A DNA stretch of 64,000 nt from Microbulbifer elongatus (GTDB lineage: Bacteria; Pseudomonadota; Gammaproteobacteria; Pseudomonadales; Cellvibrionaceae). A program made the translations under genes and the position numbers. How positions within the stretch are numbered: position 1 is the stretch's first letter; every line of letters starts with the position of its first letter. Shown in pieces: positions 1-8,195 of the stretch. The DNA is taken from the NCBI RefSeq assembly GCF_021165935.1, contig NZ_CP088953.1, positions 1,116,001 to 1,180,000 of the forward strand, given 5' to 3'. Under the pieces are notes generated by a model. It had not been told where the DNA came from. It was given only the letters and a program-made list of their open reading frames with translations, and did not search any database.

Positions 1-1
1 A

Positions 2-1996
2 GCGTTCGTTTCCGCTCGCACCGGCAATTACGGCCTCGCGCACCTTGAAGGCATGGTAAATGCACCGGTAACCGACGCGCTGTTCGTGCGCGCCAATCTG
101 ATGAGCTTTCAGCGCGATGGCTTTGTCGAGAATGTGTACCCCGGTGCTGAAGATGCCGGTTCTGAGGATATCGTCACCGGCCGCGTTGCCGCCCTGTGGC
201 AGATCAGTGACAGCACCTCGGCGCAACTGTCCTACGACTGGGATGAAGTGGACAATGCCGCGCGTCAGGCGATTGGTGTGAGCGAATTTGCCTACAGCCA
301 GAACCCTTTTGACTACAAGGTTGAAAACGATCTGGTGGACGGTGGCGAGACCCGTTCCATGTCTGCGGTCAACGCCAAGTTGAACCACACCTTCGACGAC
401 AACTGGAGTCTGAAATGGGTGTCCAGCTATCGCCAGTGGGAAACCACAAACCGCGAGGAAGAAGATGGCACCGCGGATATCACCCGCTACCTGGACACCA
501 ATAATATTTTCGATTCCGATATCGCCTACCACGAGCTGCAGGTGAACTTTGTCGGTGACCGTCTGAATGCGGTGATGGGCGCCAACTATTCCAAAGAGGA
601 TATTTATCAGCGCACCAATGTGACCGCTTCTGCGGCGTCCGTTACCCGTCTGGTGACCGGTGACATCGTGAACACCCAGCAGCTGCGCGACCAGATCGCT
701 TACGGTGCTGCTCTGCAAGCGGGTGGTATGCCCGGCGACGGGGCAGCCGGTGACGCTGCCGCGGCCTATGCGCTGGCCGCTCTGGATTCCGTGGAACACC
801 TGTGGGATGAGACAGACTGGGCGACCTTTACCAGCCTGATTGGCATGGGTGGCGCGCCGCAGGCGGATGTCTATTACGATGCCATCGCTGCCGACCTGGG
901 CACCGGTATGCTGTTTGGCCCGGAGCAGTTTGGCGGTCTCTACTGGACCGAGGCGGTGGAAAATACCGGTGACTTCACCAACTACGGCGTATACGTGGAT
1001 CTGGACTACGCACTCACCGATCAATTCAGTGTGCTCGCCGGCCTGCGGTACAGCACCGACGAAAAAACCTTCACCTGGGAAACACCGGGAACCAGTTTCC
1101 GCGCGCTACGCGACGGGGTGAGCGAAGTCATTTTCTCGACCGACGATGCCAACAACGTGGGTGCGGGGGTACGCCGAGCCTCTGACGACCGGAGTGCCAC
1201 CACCGGACGTCTCGTTGGCCAGTACCAGTTCAGTGACGACGCCATGGCATTTCTGTCGTATTCCACCGGCTACAAATCCGGCGGCTTCGACTCGCTCAAC
1301 CTTCTTACCGCGGAGAATCCCATCGCGCCGGAGGAGGTGGAAAATATCGAACTGGGGGTAAAAGGCAATCTGCTGGACGGCCTGCAGGTGCAGCTCAGCT
1401 ACTTCGATATGACCGTCGACAACCGCCAGCGCAGTGTCGAGAGCAAGCCGCCGCAGTCCGCCAATGCTCTGCCTCAGGTGATCAATGGGGACCAGCAGTT
1501 TAACGGGGTGGAAGTGACCGTGGATTGGCTGGCAACCGAAGCGCTGCGCTTTGGCCTGGTGACCACGGTCCGTGATGAGGACTCCCAGTGGGAGGATTAT
1601 TACGACGCCGTTGGTGAGCTGCAGTCCGAGCGTATCAAAGCTTCCGTGGATACCGCCTACACGGCGACCATGGACTGGGCACCGGTGATTCCTGTAGGCG
1701 AACTGAACCTGCACCTCAACTATATCTACGCTGAGAACAGCGATGCCCTTGAGCCTGGCTTCCTGGATAGTTTCACTGCCATCGAGGGCGTGGGTGAGGA
1801 CGACAAACGCCTGAACGGTCGACTGGTGTGGATGAATGGCGGCGGCCAGTACGAACTGGCCCTGTGGGGACGCAACCTGCTGGACAACCAGCGTACTGAT
1901 GTCCCCAGCGGTCGTTCCATGGCGGCGTTTGGTACCCCCTACACCTCCGTCTCCGAGCCGCGCACCTACGGTGCGGAAGTGCGTTACAACTTCTGA
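2..1996 (+). CDS. TonB-dependent receptor, C-terminal part (5' end outside window)
   Basis: The reading frame is open through the left edge, so the first ATG at 53 is internal and the plug domain lies outside the window. What remains is about 660 residues of beta-barrel from a TonB-dependent outer-membrane receptor. It has alternating aromatic and acidic strand patterns, the typical NYGLAHLEGMVNAPVTD turn near the edge, a central 'YQFSDDAMAFLSYSTGYKSG'-type barrel stretch (written here up to its key GYKSGG), and a C-terminal strand ending in Phe (EVRYNF), the signal for outer-membrane insertion. The style matches the large Sphingomonas-type 'iron complex outer membrane receptor' group, which also imports glycans and other nutrients, so the substrate cannot be assigned. 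A strong terminator follows 25 bases after the stop. Confidence 0.9.
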   Translation, partial: AFVSARTGNYGLAHLEGMVNAPVTDALFVRANLMSFQRDGFVENVYPGAEDAGSEDIVTGRVAALWQISDSTSAQLSYDWDEVDNAARQAIGVSEFAYSQNPFDYKVENDLVDGGETRSMSAVNAKLNHTFDDNWSLKWVSSYRQWETTNREEEDGTADITRYLDTNNIFDSDIAYHELQVNFVGDRLNAVMGANYSKEDIYQRTNVTASAASVTRLVTGDIVNTQQLRDQIAYGAALQAGGMPGDGAAGDAAAAYALAALDSVEHLWDETDWATFTSLIGMGGAPQADVYYDAIAADLGTGMLFGPEQFGGLYWTEAVENTGDFTNYGVYVDLDYALTDQFSVLAGLRYSTDEKTFTWETPGTSFRALRDGVSEVIFSTDDANNVGAGVRRASDDRSATTGRLVGQYQFSDDAMAFLSYSTGYKSGGFDSLNLLTAENPIAPEEVENIELGVKGNLLDGLQVQLSYFDMTVDNRQRSVESKPPQSANALPQVINGDQQFNGVEVTVDWLATEALRFGLVTTVRDEDSQWEDYYDAVGELQSERIKASVDTAYTATMDWAPVIPVGELNLHLNYIYAENSDALEPGFLDSFTAIEGVGEDDKRLNGRLVWMNGGGQYELALWGRNLLDNQRTDVPSGRSMAAFGTPYTSVSEPRTYGAEVRYNF

Positions 1997-2020
1997 CCCC
2001 CGCTGGTTCGAACGAAAAAT

Positions 2021-2048
2021 GCCGCCCATCGCTGGGCGGCGTTTTTTT
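2021..2048 (+). terminator. Rho-independent terminator after the receptor
   Basis: An eight-base perfect stem (GCCGCCCA / TGGGCGGC, 2021-2028 and 2033-2040) with a four-base TCGC loop is followed by a run of seven T. It ends the receptor transcript and separates it from the convergent Nudix gene. Confidence 0.9.
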
Positions 2049-2067
2049 AGAAGATCAGAGGTTTCCC

Positions 2068-2652
2068 CTAGCGCTCCGGCACTGTCGGATCGCGTTTGGT
2101 GGGTTCCGGCGGCACTTCTCGCGGCGGTCGTCGGGCCTCCAGATAGCGTTCGATATAGGGCTTGTGGGTGTAGATCACATCATCCGGCAGGCGGTGAAGA
2201 TCGAAGAACCGGTATCCGTAGATTTCCCCGTCGCGGATGGTCACCTGCTTGTCTTTGAGGCGTCCGCGAATGGCAATATTAATGATCCCCGAGCGCGGTA
2301 CCTTGTTGACTTCCAGCACCTCAAAGTCATCGATCCGGATGTCGAGCTCCTCGCGCAGCTCCCGTCGCGCCGACTCCTCGAAAGATTCATTGCGCTCCAC
2401 CCAGCCTCCCGGCAGCGCCCATTTGTCCTGATAGGTGTGGCGTACCAGCAGCAGCTGATTATTGCGCTCCACAAAATACACCATGCCCACGACAAATTTG
2501 TCCGTGAGCGCATAGGAGATATTCCAGCGGATCTTGGGGGGCAGTTTCCGGTAGAGCTCGTACTTCAGACCGGGAAAAGCCACAAAAGCTCCCACTACCA
2601 GTGCGCCCAGTAACAGGAGTATCAGGAAGGCTTTCAGTAACAATGCTCGCAT
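2068..2652 (-). CDS. Membrane-anchored Nudix hydrolase
   Basis: A 194-residue protein with a hydrophobic N-terminal segment (about residues 4-27, rich in Leu/Val/Ala) that should anchor it in the inner membrane, followed by a Nudix domain. The Nudix box is readable around residues 82-104: G-x5-E-x7-REL-REE with Asp in place of the usual penultimate Gly. This catalytic motif binds Mg2+ and hydrolyses nucleoside diphosphates linked to another group; the substrate cannot be told. The C-terminal 20 residues are Pro/Arg-rich. It is convergent with the upstream receptor and divergent from the beta-lactamase gene. The ATG at 2652 is the first start that includes the whole membrane segment. Confidence 0.82.
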   Translation of the reverse strand: MRALLLKAFLILLLLGALVVGAFVAFPGLKYELYRKLPPKIRWNISYALTDKFVVGMVYFVERNNQLLLVRHTYQDKWALPGGWVERNESFEESARRELREELDIRIDDFEVLEVNKVPRSGIINIAIRGRLKDKQVTIRDGEIYGYRFFDLHRLPDDVIYTHKPYIERYLEARRPPREVPPEPTKRDPTVPER

Positions 2653-2855
2653 GTCCGGTACGGCTTACTCGCGGTCGACTTCTCGGGTGAATGGGTAAAG
2701 TGTATCCGACCAGAGCCGGGGCTTTCGAGCAGTTGTTGCCCGGCGGGGAAAATTTCCGGGCTATAGTGCTGTCTCAATTGCACTTTCTGGCGGCCTCACA
2801 GTCAGACACTGACAAGCCCAGACGGTTTCAACCGCTCATACAATAAGGAACACTC

Positions 2856-4076
2856 ATGCCGCAGCCCTTTTCGTTATTCCGTGCCGCCAGGGGGTTACTC
2901 GCGCTGGCTGGCCTGCTTTCCGGCACCTTGGTGCAGGCAGATTCGGGCGCCGATACGGGCTCCGACCGGCTGGAAGCGGTGGTGGTCGAGGCGGTTCAGC
3001 CGCTGGTGGAAAAGTACCGGATTCCCGGAATGGCGCTGGCGCTTACCATTGATGGCGAACCCCATTTTTTTACCCTTGGGGAAACCGCTCTGGAGGATGG
3101 TGTGCCAGTGACCGAGCACACGCTGTTCGAGGTGGGGTCCATCAGCAAGACGTTTACCGCGACACTTGCCGCCTACGCAGAGGTCAAGGGTGCGCTGGAC
3201 TTCCATAAACCGGTCAGCGCCTATTTGCCGCCACTGCGCGGCAGCGCCATGGATCGCGTATCGGTACTCAATCTCGCCACCCATACCGCCGGGTACTTTC
3301 CCCTGCAGGTGCCTGAGGAGATCGCGGACGACACGCAGTTGCTGGCGTATTTCCGCAACTGGCAGCCGCAGTATACTCCGGGAACCAAGCGTACCTACTC
3401 AAACCCCGGTAGTGGTCTTCTCGGGCTGGTGGCTGCGCGCAGTCTGAACCAGCCGTTCGCCAAGGTAATGGAAGAGCAGATTTTTCGAGGCCTGGGACTT
3501 TCCGACACTTACGTACGGGTGCCGGAGAAGAAAATGCACGACTATGCCGAGGGCCACAACAGTCAGCACAAGCCGGTGCGTGTCAATATCGGACTGTTGG
3601 GAAACGAGGCCTACGGGGTGCGTTCCACGGCGGCGGATCTGACCCGCTTCCTGGCCGCGCAAATGGAGCTGGTGAAGGTCAGTGACGATTTGCAGAAAGC
3701 GCTGGCAAAAACCCGCACCGGATATTTTGAAACGGACTATTACGTGCAGGACATGGTGTGGGAGCAGTACGCACTGCCGCTGTCACAGGCGCGGTTGTTG
3801 GCAGGAAATTCTCGCGACATGATCACCCGGGATCAGCCGGTGGGAGCGGTGGGACCACTGTCTCCACAACGGGATGTATTGATCAACAAGACCGGATCGA
3901 CCGGCGGCTTCTCTGCCTATGTGGCATTTATTCCACAACAGCGTTTCGGGTTTGTGCTGCTGGCCAACAAATATTTCCCAAATAAAGAACGGGTCGAATT
4001 GCTGTACAAGATACTCCAGGCACTGCTGCCAGACGCTACCGCGAATTCCAATACCTCTGATACTTCCGAGAGTTGA
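2856..4076 (+). CDS. Class C (AmpC-type) serine beta-lactamase family protein
   Basis: A 406-residue exported protein with a signal peptide (cleavage likely after VQA, near residue 28). It carries the three class C motifs in order: S95-x-x-K98 (SISK, nucleophile and general base), Y181-S-N183, and K345-T-G347. Length and spacing fit periplasmic cephalosporinases, but the same motifs occur in class C-fold esterases and DD-peptidases, so actual beta-lactam hydrolysis is inference. No ampR gene is adjacent, so AmpR-type induction is not suggested. The following lipoprotein gene begins three bases after the stop, implying co-transcription. Confidence 0.85.
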   Translation: MPQPFSLFRAARGLLALAGLLSGTLVQADSGADTGSDRLEAVVVEAVQPLVEKYRIPGMALALTIDGEPHFFTLGETALEDGVPVTEHTLFEVGSISKTFTATLAAYAEVKGALDFHKPVSAYLPPLRGSAMDRVSVLNLATHTAGYFPLQVPEEIADDTQLLAYFRNWQPQYTPGTKRTYSNPGSGLLGLVAARSLNQPFAKVMEEQIFRGLGLSDTYVRVPEKKMHDYAEGHNSQHKPVRVNIGLLGNEAYGVRSTAADLTRFLAAQMELVKVSDDLQKALAKTRTGYFETDYYVQDMVWEQYALPLSQARLLAGNSRDMITRDQPVGAVGPLSPQRDVLINKTGSTGGFSAYVAFIPQQRFGFVLLANKYFPNKERVELLYKILQALLPDATANSNTSDTSES

Positions 4077-4079
4077 GCT

Positions 4080-4295
4080 ATGAAAACCGTAATTACCCTA
4101 TCATGCCTGATTTTCTCCCCGCTGCTGGTGAGCGCCTGCAGCAACCAGCAGATCTACGAGGGTATTCAGCAGAACCGGCTGCAAAACTGTGAAAAATATC
4201 CCGACGCACAGTATGCGGAATGTCTCGCTCGCTATCAGAAAGACTACAGGGAGTACGAACGGGAGCGGCAGGCAGTGCTGAAAGGTGCCGAATAG
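4080..4295 (+). CDS. Small lipoprotein, unknown function
   Basis: A 71-residue protein with a short signal sequence and lipobox V-S-A-C (Cys20), so it should be lipid-anchored. The mature part is charged and likely helical, with two Cys residues (around 38 and 49), many Tyr/Glu/Arg/Gln and no recognised domain. It starts three bases after the beta-lactamase gene and is probably translated from the same mRNA. I do not recognise the family. Confidence 0.72.
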   Translation: MKTVITLSCLIFSPLLVSACSNQQIYEGIQQNRLQNCEKYPDAQYAECLARYQKDYREYERERQAVLKGAE

Positions 4296-4671
4296 GCGGC
4301 AAGTGATCAGGAGTGTCCTTTCATCGCGGTCACTCAGCCCCACCCCTTTCCTGCCAGCTTCAGGTCGTGTCTTCTTCGCCAGGGCCTGACCTTCACGCGA
4401 CCTTTTCATTTTCGGGAGTTCTCTCACCCCTCCGCAAGCGGGAGCTCCGGAAGTGAAGGTGCGCAGCCTGTTGTGTCACAGTATTCACCCCTCTCCCTCC
4501 CTCTACCGTCTGCCATCGCCCCCTTGGCGGAACTTTCAACCCGACTGTCATACCCTGAGCAATTTCTAGTTGTTAAGCTAAATGATAACAACTATCATTC
4601 GCGACAAATAAAGTTCTCTCCAGGGAGAACGCAAGGAAACAAAGTTTCAACCCAGGAGAGGTTTCTGACAG
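4296..4671 (+). other. Intergenic region upstream of the siderophore receptor
   Basis: There are 376 bases between the small lipoprotein gene and the receptor gene. The first 260 bases show no convincing gene or structure. The last 100 bases hold the promoter and Fur-type operator described separately, then an AGGAG ribosome-binding site 13 bases before the receptor ATG. Confidence 0.6.
4570..4599 (+). promoter_or_regulatory. Fur-type operator overlapping a sigma-70-like promoter
   Basis: AATGATAACAACTATCATT at 4581-4599 is a 19-base element with perfect seven-base arms (AATGATA / TATCATT), close to the Fur consensus. A possible -35 (TTGTTA, 4570-4575) and -10 (TATCAT, 4593-4598) are 17 bases apart, so Fur bound here would cover the -10. 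This predicts iron-repressed transcription of the receptor and, by read-through, possibly the biosynthetic genes downstream. Confidence 0.75.
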
Positions 4672-6597
4672 ATGTTGACGAAAAGTACACTTTCGGCGCT
4701 GATCGCGCTCAATCTTGTCGCTGTTCCGGCGATCGCCCAACAATCCAGTGCCCAGGCTGCCGGTGATACTGAAGAGGTGGTGGTGACCGCAACCCTGAAT
4801 GCTCGAGACAGCGCTACTTCCCCCGCCTTCACCAGTGTGATTACCGCCGAAGAAATTACCCGCACCTCGGTGAACAGTCTTGCGGATCTACTGCGCGATA
4901 CCGTGGGTGTGAACAACCGTTCCGACTCTCTCGGCCGCGATGAAATTCAGATCCGCGGTATGGGTGGGCGCTACACCCTGGTGCTGGTGGATGGCAAGCG
5001 GGTCTCATCCGCCGGGGCGTTGTGGCGTGGCGGCGACTTTGACTACAACTCTGTACCGCTGGGTAGTATCCAGCGAGTGGAAATCGTGCGTGGCCCAATG
5101 GCGGCTCTCTACGGCTCCGATGCCATCGGCGGCGTGGTGAATATTATTACCAAGGCGCCGTCTCAGGATTGGCACGGCACCCTCAATGCCGAATACCGCG
5201 GCATTGAGGGAGGGGAAGAGGGTGCCCAGCAGCGTTTGAATGCATCCGTGTCTGGCGCGCTGGGTGATCGCGTCACTCAATCGCTGAGTGGGGAAATTTA
5301 TCAGCGCGATGCCTGGTATCGGGATGCGGAAACCGACGTGCCCGGGCTGGAAGAAAAAGAGTCTGCGAGCCTGGTGAGTACCACGCGTATCAAGCTCGAC
5401 GATCGCCAGAGCCTGGATGTGGATCTTAGCTACAACAGTGACGACCGCCCTTATGGAATCTACAGCGGCGGCCCGTCTTACCGCGAACAGAATATCGACC
5501 GCTTTACCTACGGCCTGACCCACAGCGGCAGCTGGGACTGGGGTAAAACCGTGGTGTTCCTGAAGCAGGAAGACAGCGAGATTGAGGACTTCAACAGCCG
5601 CTACGATGCGCCGCAGGACCGTACCCTGAAAGAGGAAAACACCTACGTCAAGGTGTACGGCAGCACCGAGCTGGGCAGCAATGCGCTCACCGCCGGTATC
5701 GAGTACCGCGATCAGTCTTTGAAGGATGCCATCTCCTACACCGAAACCGGCTCCGAATCGGTTGCCACCACCTCCCTGTTTGCCCAGGACGAAATTGCCA
5801 TCACCGAGCGTTTGAGTCTGACCCTGGGCGGTCGCGTCGACGATCATGATCTGTTCGGCAATCACTTCTCGCCGAAAGTGTTCGTGACCTACGCCCTGAA
5901 TGAGTCTGTAGTGTTGAAGGGCGGCGTGAGTGAGGCCTTCAAGGCGCCGGATGCCTATCAGTCCAGTGAGCAGTATCAGATCATCAGCTGCGGCGGCTCC
6001 TGCTATATACCGGGCAATCCGGACCTGGACCCGGAAACCAGTACCAATATCGAGGCCGGTATCGAGGTGCGTGAACAAGCCTGGCGCCTGAGCGCAGTTA
6101 TCTTTGATAACGATGTGGAAGACCAGATCCAGGCCAGCTTCAGTGAAGCGACCAACTCCCGCGTGTGGATAAACCTGTCCGACTCCCATACCCGCGGAAT
6201 CGAAATCGATGGTCGCGTAGCCCTGAGCGATGCGGTTGCGCTTTCTGGCAACCTCACGCATATGTTTACCGCAGAGTACAGCAGTGGTGGCGATCCCATT
6301 GATGTAGAGCATCAGCCGGAAACCATGGCCAACCTGTCACTCAACTGGCAGCTCACCGATGCCCTCAACGGCAACCTTTCCGCCAACTATCTGGGCGATC
6401 AGGTGGACTGGTCCGGCAATCCGCTTCCGGCCTATACCCGCACCGACATCACCGGTGCCTATGACCTTACAGATGCGGTGGACCTGCGCTTCGGTATCAA
6501 GAATGTCACCGATGTCGATCTGGAGGAAGAAAATAGCGGATTTTACTCTCGCGAGTTGGGTCGCAACTACTTCCTGAGCGCCAATTATTCCTTCTAG
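4672..6597 (+). CDS. TonB-dependent catecholate siderophore receptor (CirA/IrgA/FepA-like)
   Basis: A 641-residue outer-membrane receptor with a signal peptide ending at AIA (about residue 22) and a TonB-box-like EEVVVTAT near residues 35-42. The plug domain has the typical IQIRGMGGRYTLVLVDGKRV and RVEIVRGPMAALYGSDAIGG motifs, followed by a beta-barrel ending in NYSF with terminal Phe. Length and plug sequence fit the CirA/IrgA class of catecholate receptors. It lies directly upstream of the DHB-siderophore genes and behind a Fur box, so uptake of the siderophore made by this cluster is the natural inference. The ATG at 4672 has AGGAG upstream. Confidence 0.9.
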   Translation: MLTKSTLSALIALNLVAVPAIAQQSSAQAAGDTEEVVVTATLNARDSATSPAFTSVITAEEITRTSVNSLADLLRDTVGVNNRSDSLGRDEIQIRGMGGRYTLVLVDGKRVSSAGALWRGGDFDYNSVPLGSIQRVEIVRGPMAALYGSDAIGGVVNIITKAPSQDWHGTLNAEYRGIEGGEEGAQQRLNASVSGALGDRVTQSLSGEIYQRDAWYRDAETDVPGLEEKESASLVSTTRIKLDDRQSLDVDLSYNSDDRPYGIYSGGPSYREQNIDRFTYGLTHSGSWDWGKTVVFLKQEDSEIEDFNSRYDAPQDRTLKEENTYVKVYGSTELGSNALTAGIEYRDQSLKDAISYTETGSESVATTSLFAQDEIAITERLSLTLGGRVDDHDLFGNHFSPKVFVTYALNESVVLKGGVSEAFKAPDAYQSSEQYQIISCGGSCYIPGNPDLDPETSTNIEAGIEVREQAWRLSAVIFDNDVEDQIQASFSEATNSRVWINLSDSHTRGIEIDGRVALSDAVALSGNLTHMFTAEYSSGGDPIDVEHQPETMANLSLNWQLTDALNGNLSANYLGDQVDWSGNPLPAYTRTDITGAYDLTDAVDLRFGIKNVTDVDLEEENSGFYSRELGRNYFLSANYSF

Positions 6598-6617
6598 AGA
6601 AAGCGAACCCAAGCCCA

Positions 6618-6633
6618 GGCCCGTTCGCGGGCC
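6618..6633 (+). other. Short GC-rich hairpin after the receptor gene
   Basis: GGCCCG / CGGGCC (6618-6623 and 6628-6633) close a TTCG tetraloop, an unusually stable RNA hairpin 21 bases after the receptor stop. No T tract follows, so it is unlikely to terminate fully. It may instead protect the 3' end of the receptor message, or attenuate read-through into the biosynthetic genes. Confidence 0.5.
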
Positions 6634-6815
6634 ACCCTCTTCACAGGGAGGTGCGCCGGGGCCATTGCGCAGGGAAGCGCAGTAGAATGGCTCTGGCAAT
6701 TTTTCTTTGCAGTCCGATCGAGCGTTTGCCTCGGGTTTTTGCCTCCCGAGTCGACGAGTGGATGCGTTCGCCCAAAATTTGGGTTGACCGCCGGTTTTTA
6801 CTACTGGGACCCACC

Positions 6816-8195
6816 ATGCATCGCACACCTGAATTTCTGTTTATGTCCTCTCACTGCGGCATACGCGCACATGGGATCTACGAGCGTCTTTGCCTGCCGG
6901 TACGCGCGGCGTCGGAAACCGGCAAGCCAGGCGGTGCTCGGCTGCGTGCGGAAAGTGAGTCTTGTACCCGCTCCACTGCCAATGAACAAGCCTTCCATAC
7001 ACGCTTGCGGGAAGCGTTCCAGCGCGCGCGGAGTGCGGGCATTGCCAACCCAATCGCCATTGGCGCTATTCCATTTGACCAGACCCGTCCGGCGCAACTG
7101 TCGATCCCGCGCAGTTACGAAATGTTCTCTCGTGCACTGGAGGTCGAGCAGAGTTGCGGCCTCGAAAGTATCCAGTCAGGCGCTAAAAAAACGGGTGCTG
7201 AAAAAAGCGCTCGTCATGTGCTCCACAGCAATAGTGTACCGGACGAGGCTCGCTTCAAGCAGGCAGTGTGCCAGGCCATTGCCAACTTCAAGCTGAGTGA
7301 CATTCGCAAGGCTGTTCTGTCGCGTGTGCTGGATCTGGAGCTGGACGGCCCCCTGGATCGGGATGCATTTTTTCAGCACTTGCTGATGCAAAATCCAACG
7401 GGCTATCACTTCCGCCTACCTCTTGACGATGGCTCGCAATTGATTGGTGCTAGCCCCGAGCTGTTGCTGCGCCGACAGGGGAGCGAAGTGTTCTCCAATC
7501 CACTGGCAGGCTCTGCCCGCCGTCAGGTGGATCCGGAACAGGATAGGAAGGTTAGCGAAAAGCTCAGTCGGTCCAGCAAGGATGCCTACGAACACAGCCT
7601 GGTGATCGAGGATATTCGCGCACAGCTGCAACCGCTGTGTGCGGAGCTCGCTGTGCCGGGCGCGCCGCAGCTGATGCACACACGCGCCATGTGGCACCTC
7701 TCCACGCCAATCCGCGGCATCCTCCGCGACCCAGGCCTTACCGCACTGCAGGTGGCCTGTCGACTGCATCCGACACCGGCCCTGTGCGGATTCCCGAGCC
7801 GCGAAGCACATAAGCTGATTCAGCTGGTGGAACCGTTTGAGCGCGGTCTGTTCGGCGGTATCGTTGGTTGGTGTGATGCCGAGGGCAATGGCGAGTGGGC
7901 GGTGGCCATCCGCTGTGGCATTTTTACCGACTCCCACGCGCAACTGTTTGCCGGTGCCGGAATTGTCGAAGACTCGGACCCGGATAGTGAGTGGCGGGAA
8001 ACCCAGGCAAAACTGCAGACCATGTTGAGTGCACTGGGTGTCGATCCGGAACAGCCCTGCAAAGCGAAAATTGATGCCCAGTCGGTCGGACAATCGGCCC
8101 GCGCAAAAAGCGAAGACGGCGCCCAGCAGACTGGCCACAAAGTCAGCCATGCGGCACGCAAGCATTCCGTAGATAAAGCAGGTGTGCGGGCATGA
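6816..8195 (+). CDS. entC: Isochorismate synthase (EntC/DhbC-type)
   Basis: Converts chorismate to isochorismate, the first committed step to 2,3-dihydroxybenzoate (DHB). From the ATG at 6816 the protein has 459 residues. It aligns by eye with EntC from FLFMSS onward and contains KAVLSR (K165, equivalent to the catalytic Lys of EntC), GASPELLL, LAGSARR, HPTPALCGFP and LFGGIVGWCDAEGNGEW, the chorismate-binding core. It carries about 50 extra residues at the C terminus (Lys/Ala/Ser-rich, no known domain). The frame is open back to a GTG at 6651 that has GGGAGG nearby, but the 55 extra residues there do not resemble EntC, so I prefer 6816. The stop overlaps the next start (ATGA). Confidence 0.93.
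   Translation: MHRTPEFLFMSSHCGIRAHGIYERLCLPVRAASETGKPGGARLRAESESCTRSTANEQAFHTRLREAFQRARSAGIANPIAIGAIPFDQTRPAQLSIPRSYEMFSRALEVEQSCGLESIQSGAKKTGAEKSARHVLHSNSVPDEARFKQAVCQAIANFKLSDIRKAVLSRVLDLELDGPLDRDAFFQHLLMQNPTGYHFRLPLDDGSQLIGASPELLLRRQGSEVFSNPLAGSARRQVDPEQDRKVSEKLSRSSKDAYEHSLVIEDIRAQLQPLCAELAVPGAPQLMHTRAMWHLSTPIRGILRDPGLTALQVACRLHPTPALCGFPSREAHKLIQLVEPFERGLFGGIVGWCDAEGNGEWAVAIRCGIFTDSHAQLFAGAGIVEDSDPDSEWRETQAKLQTMLSALGVDPEQPCKAKIDAQSVGQSARAKSEDGAQQTGHKVSHAARKHSVDKAGVRA

Noticed and set aside
5005..6312. 435-codon ORF opposite the siderophore receptor
   Set aside because: A frame shadow of a well-supported receptor gene.
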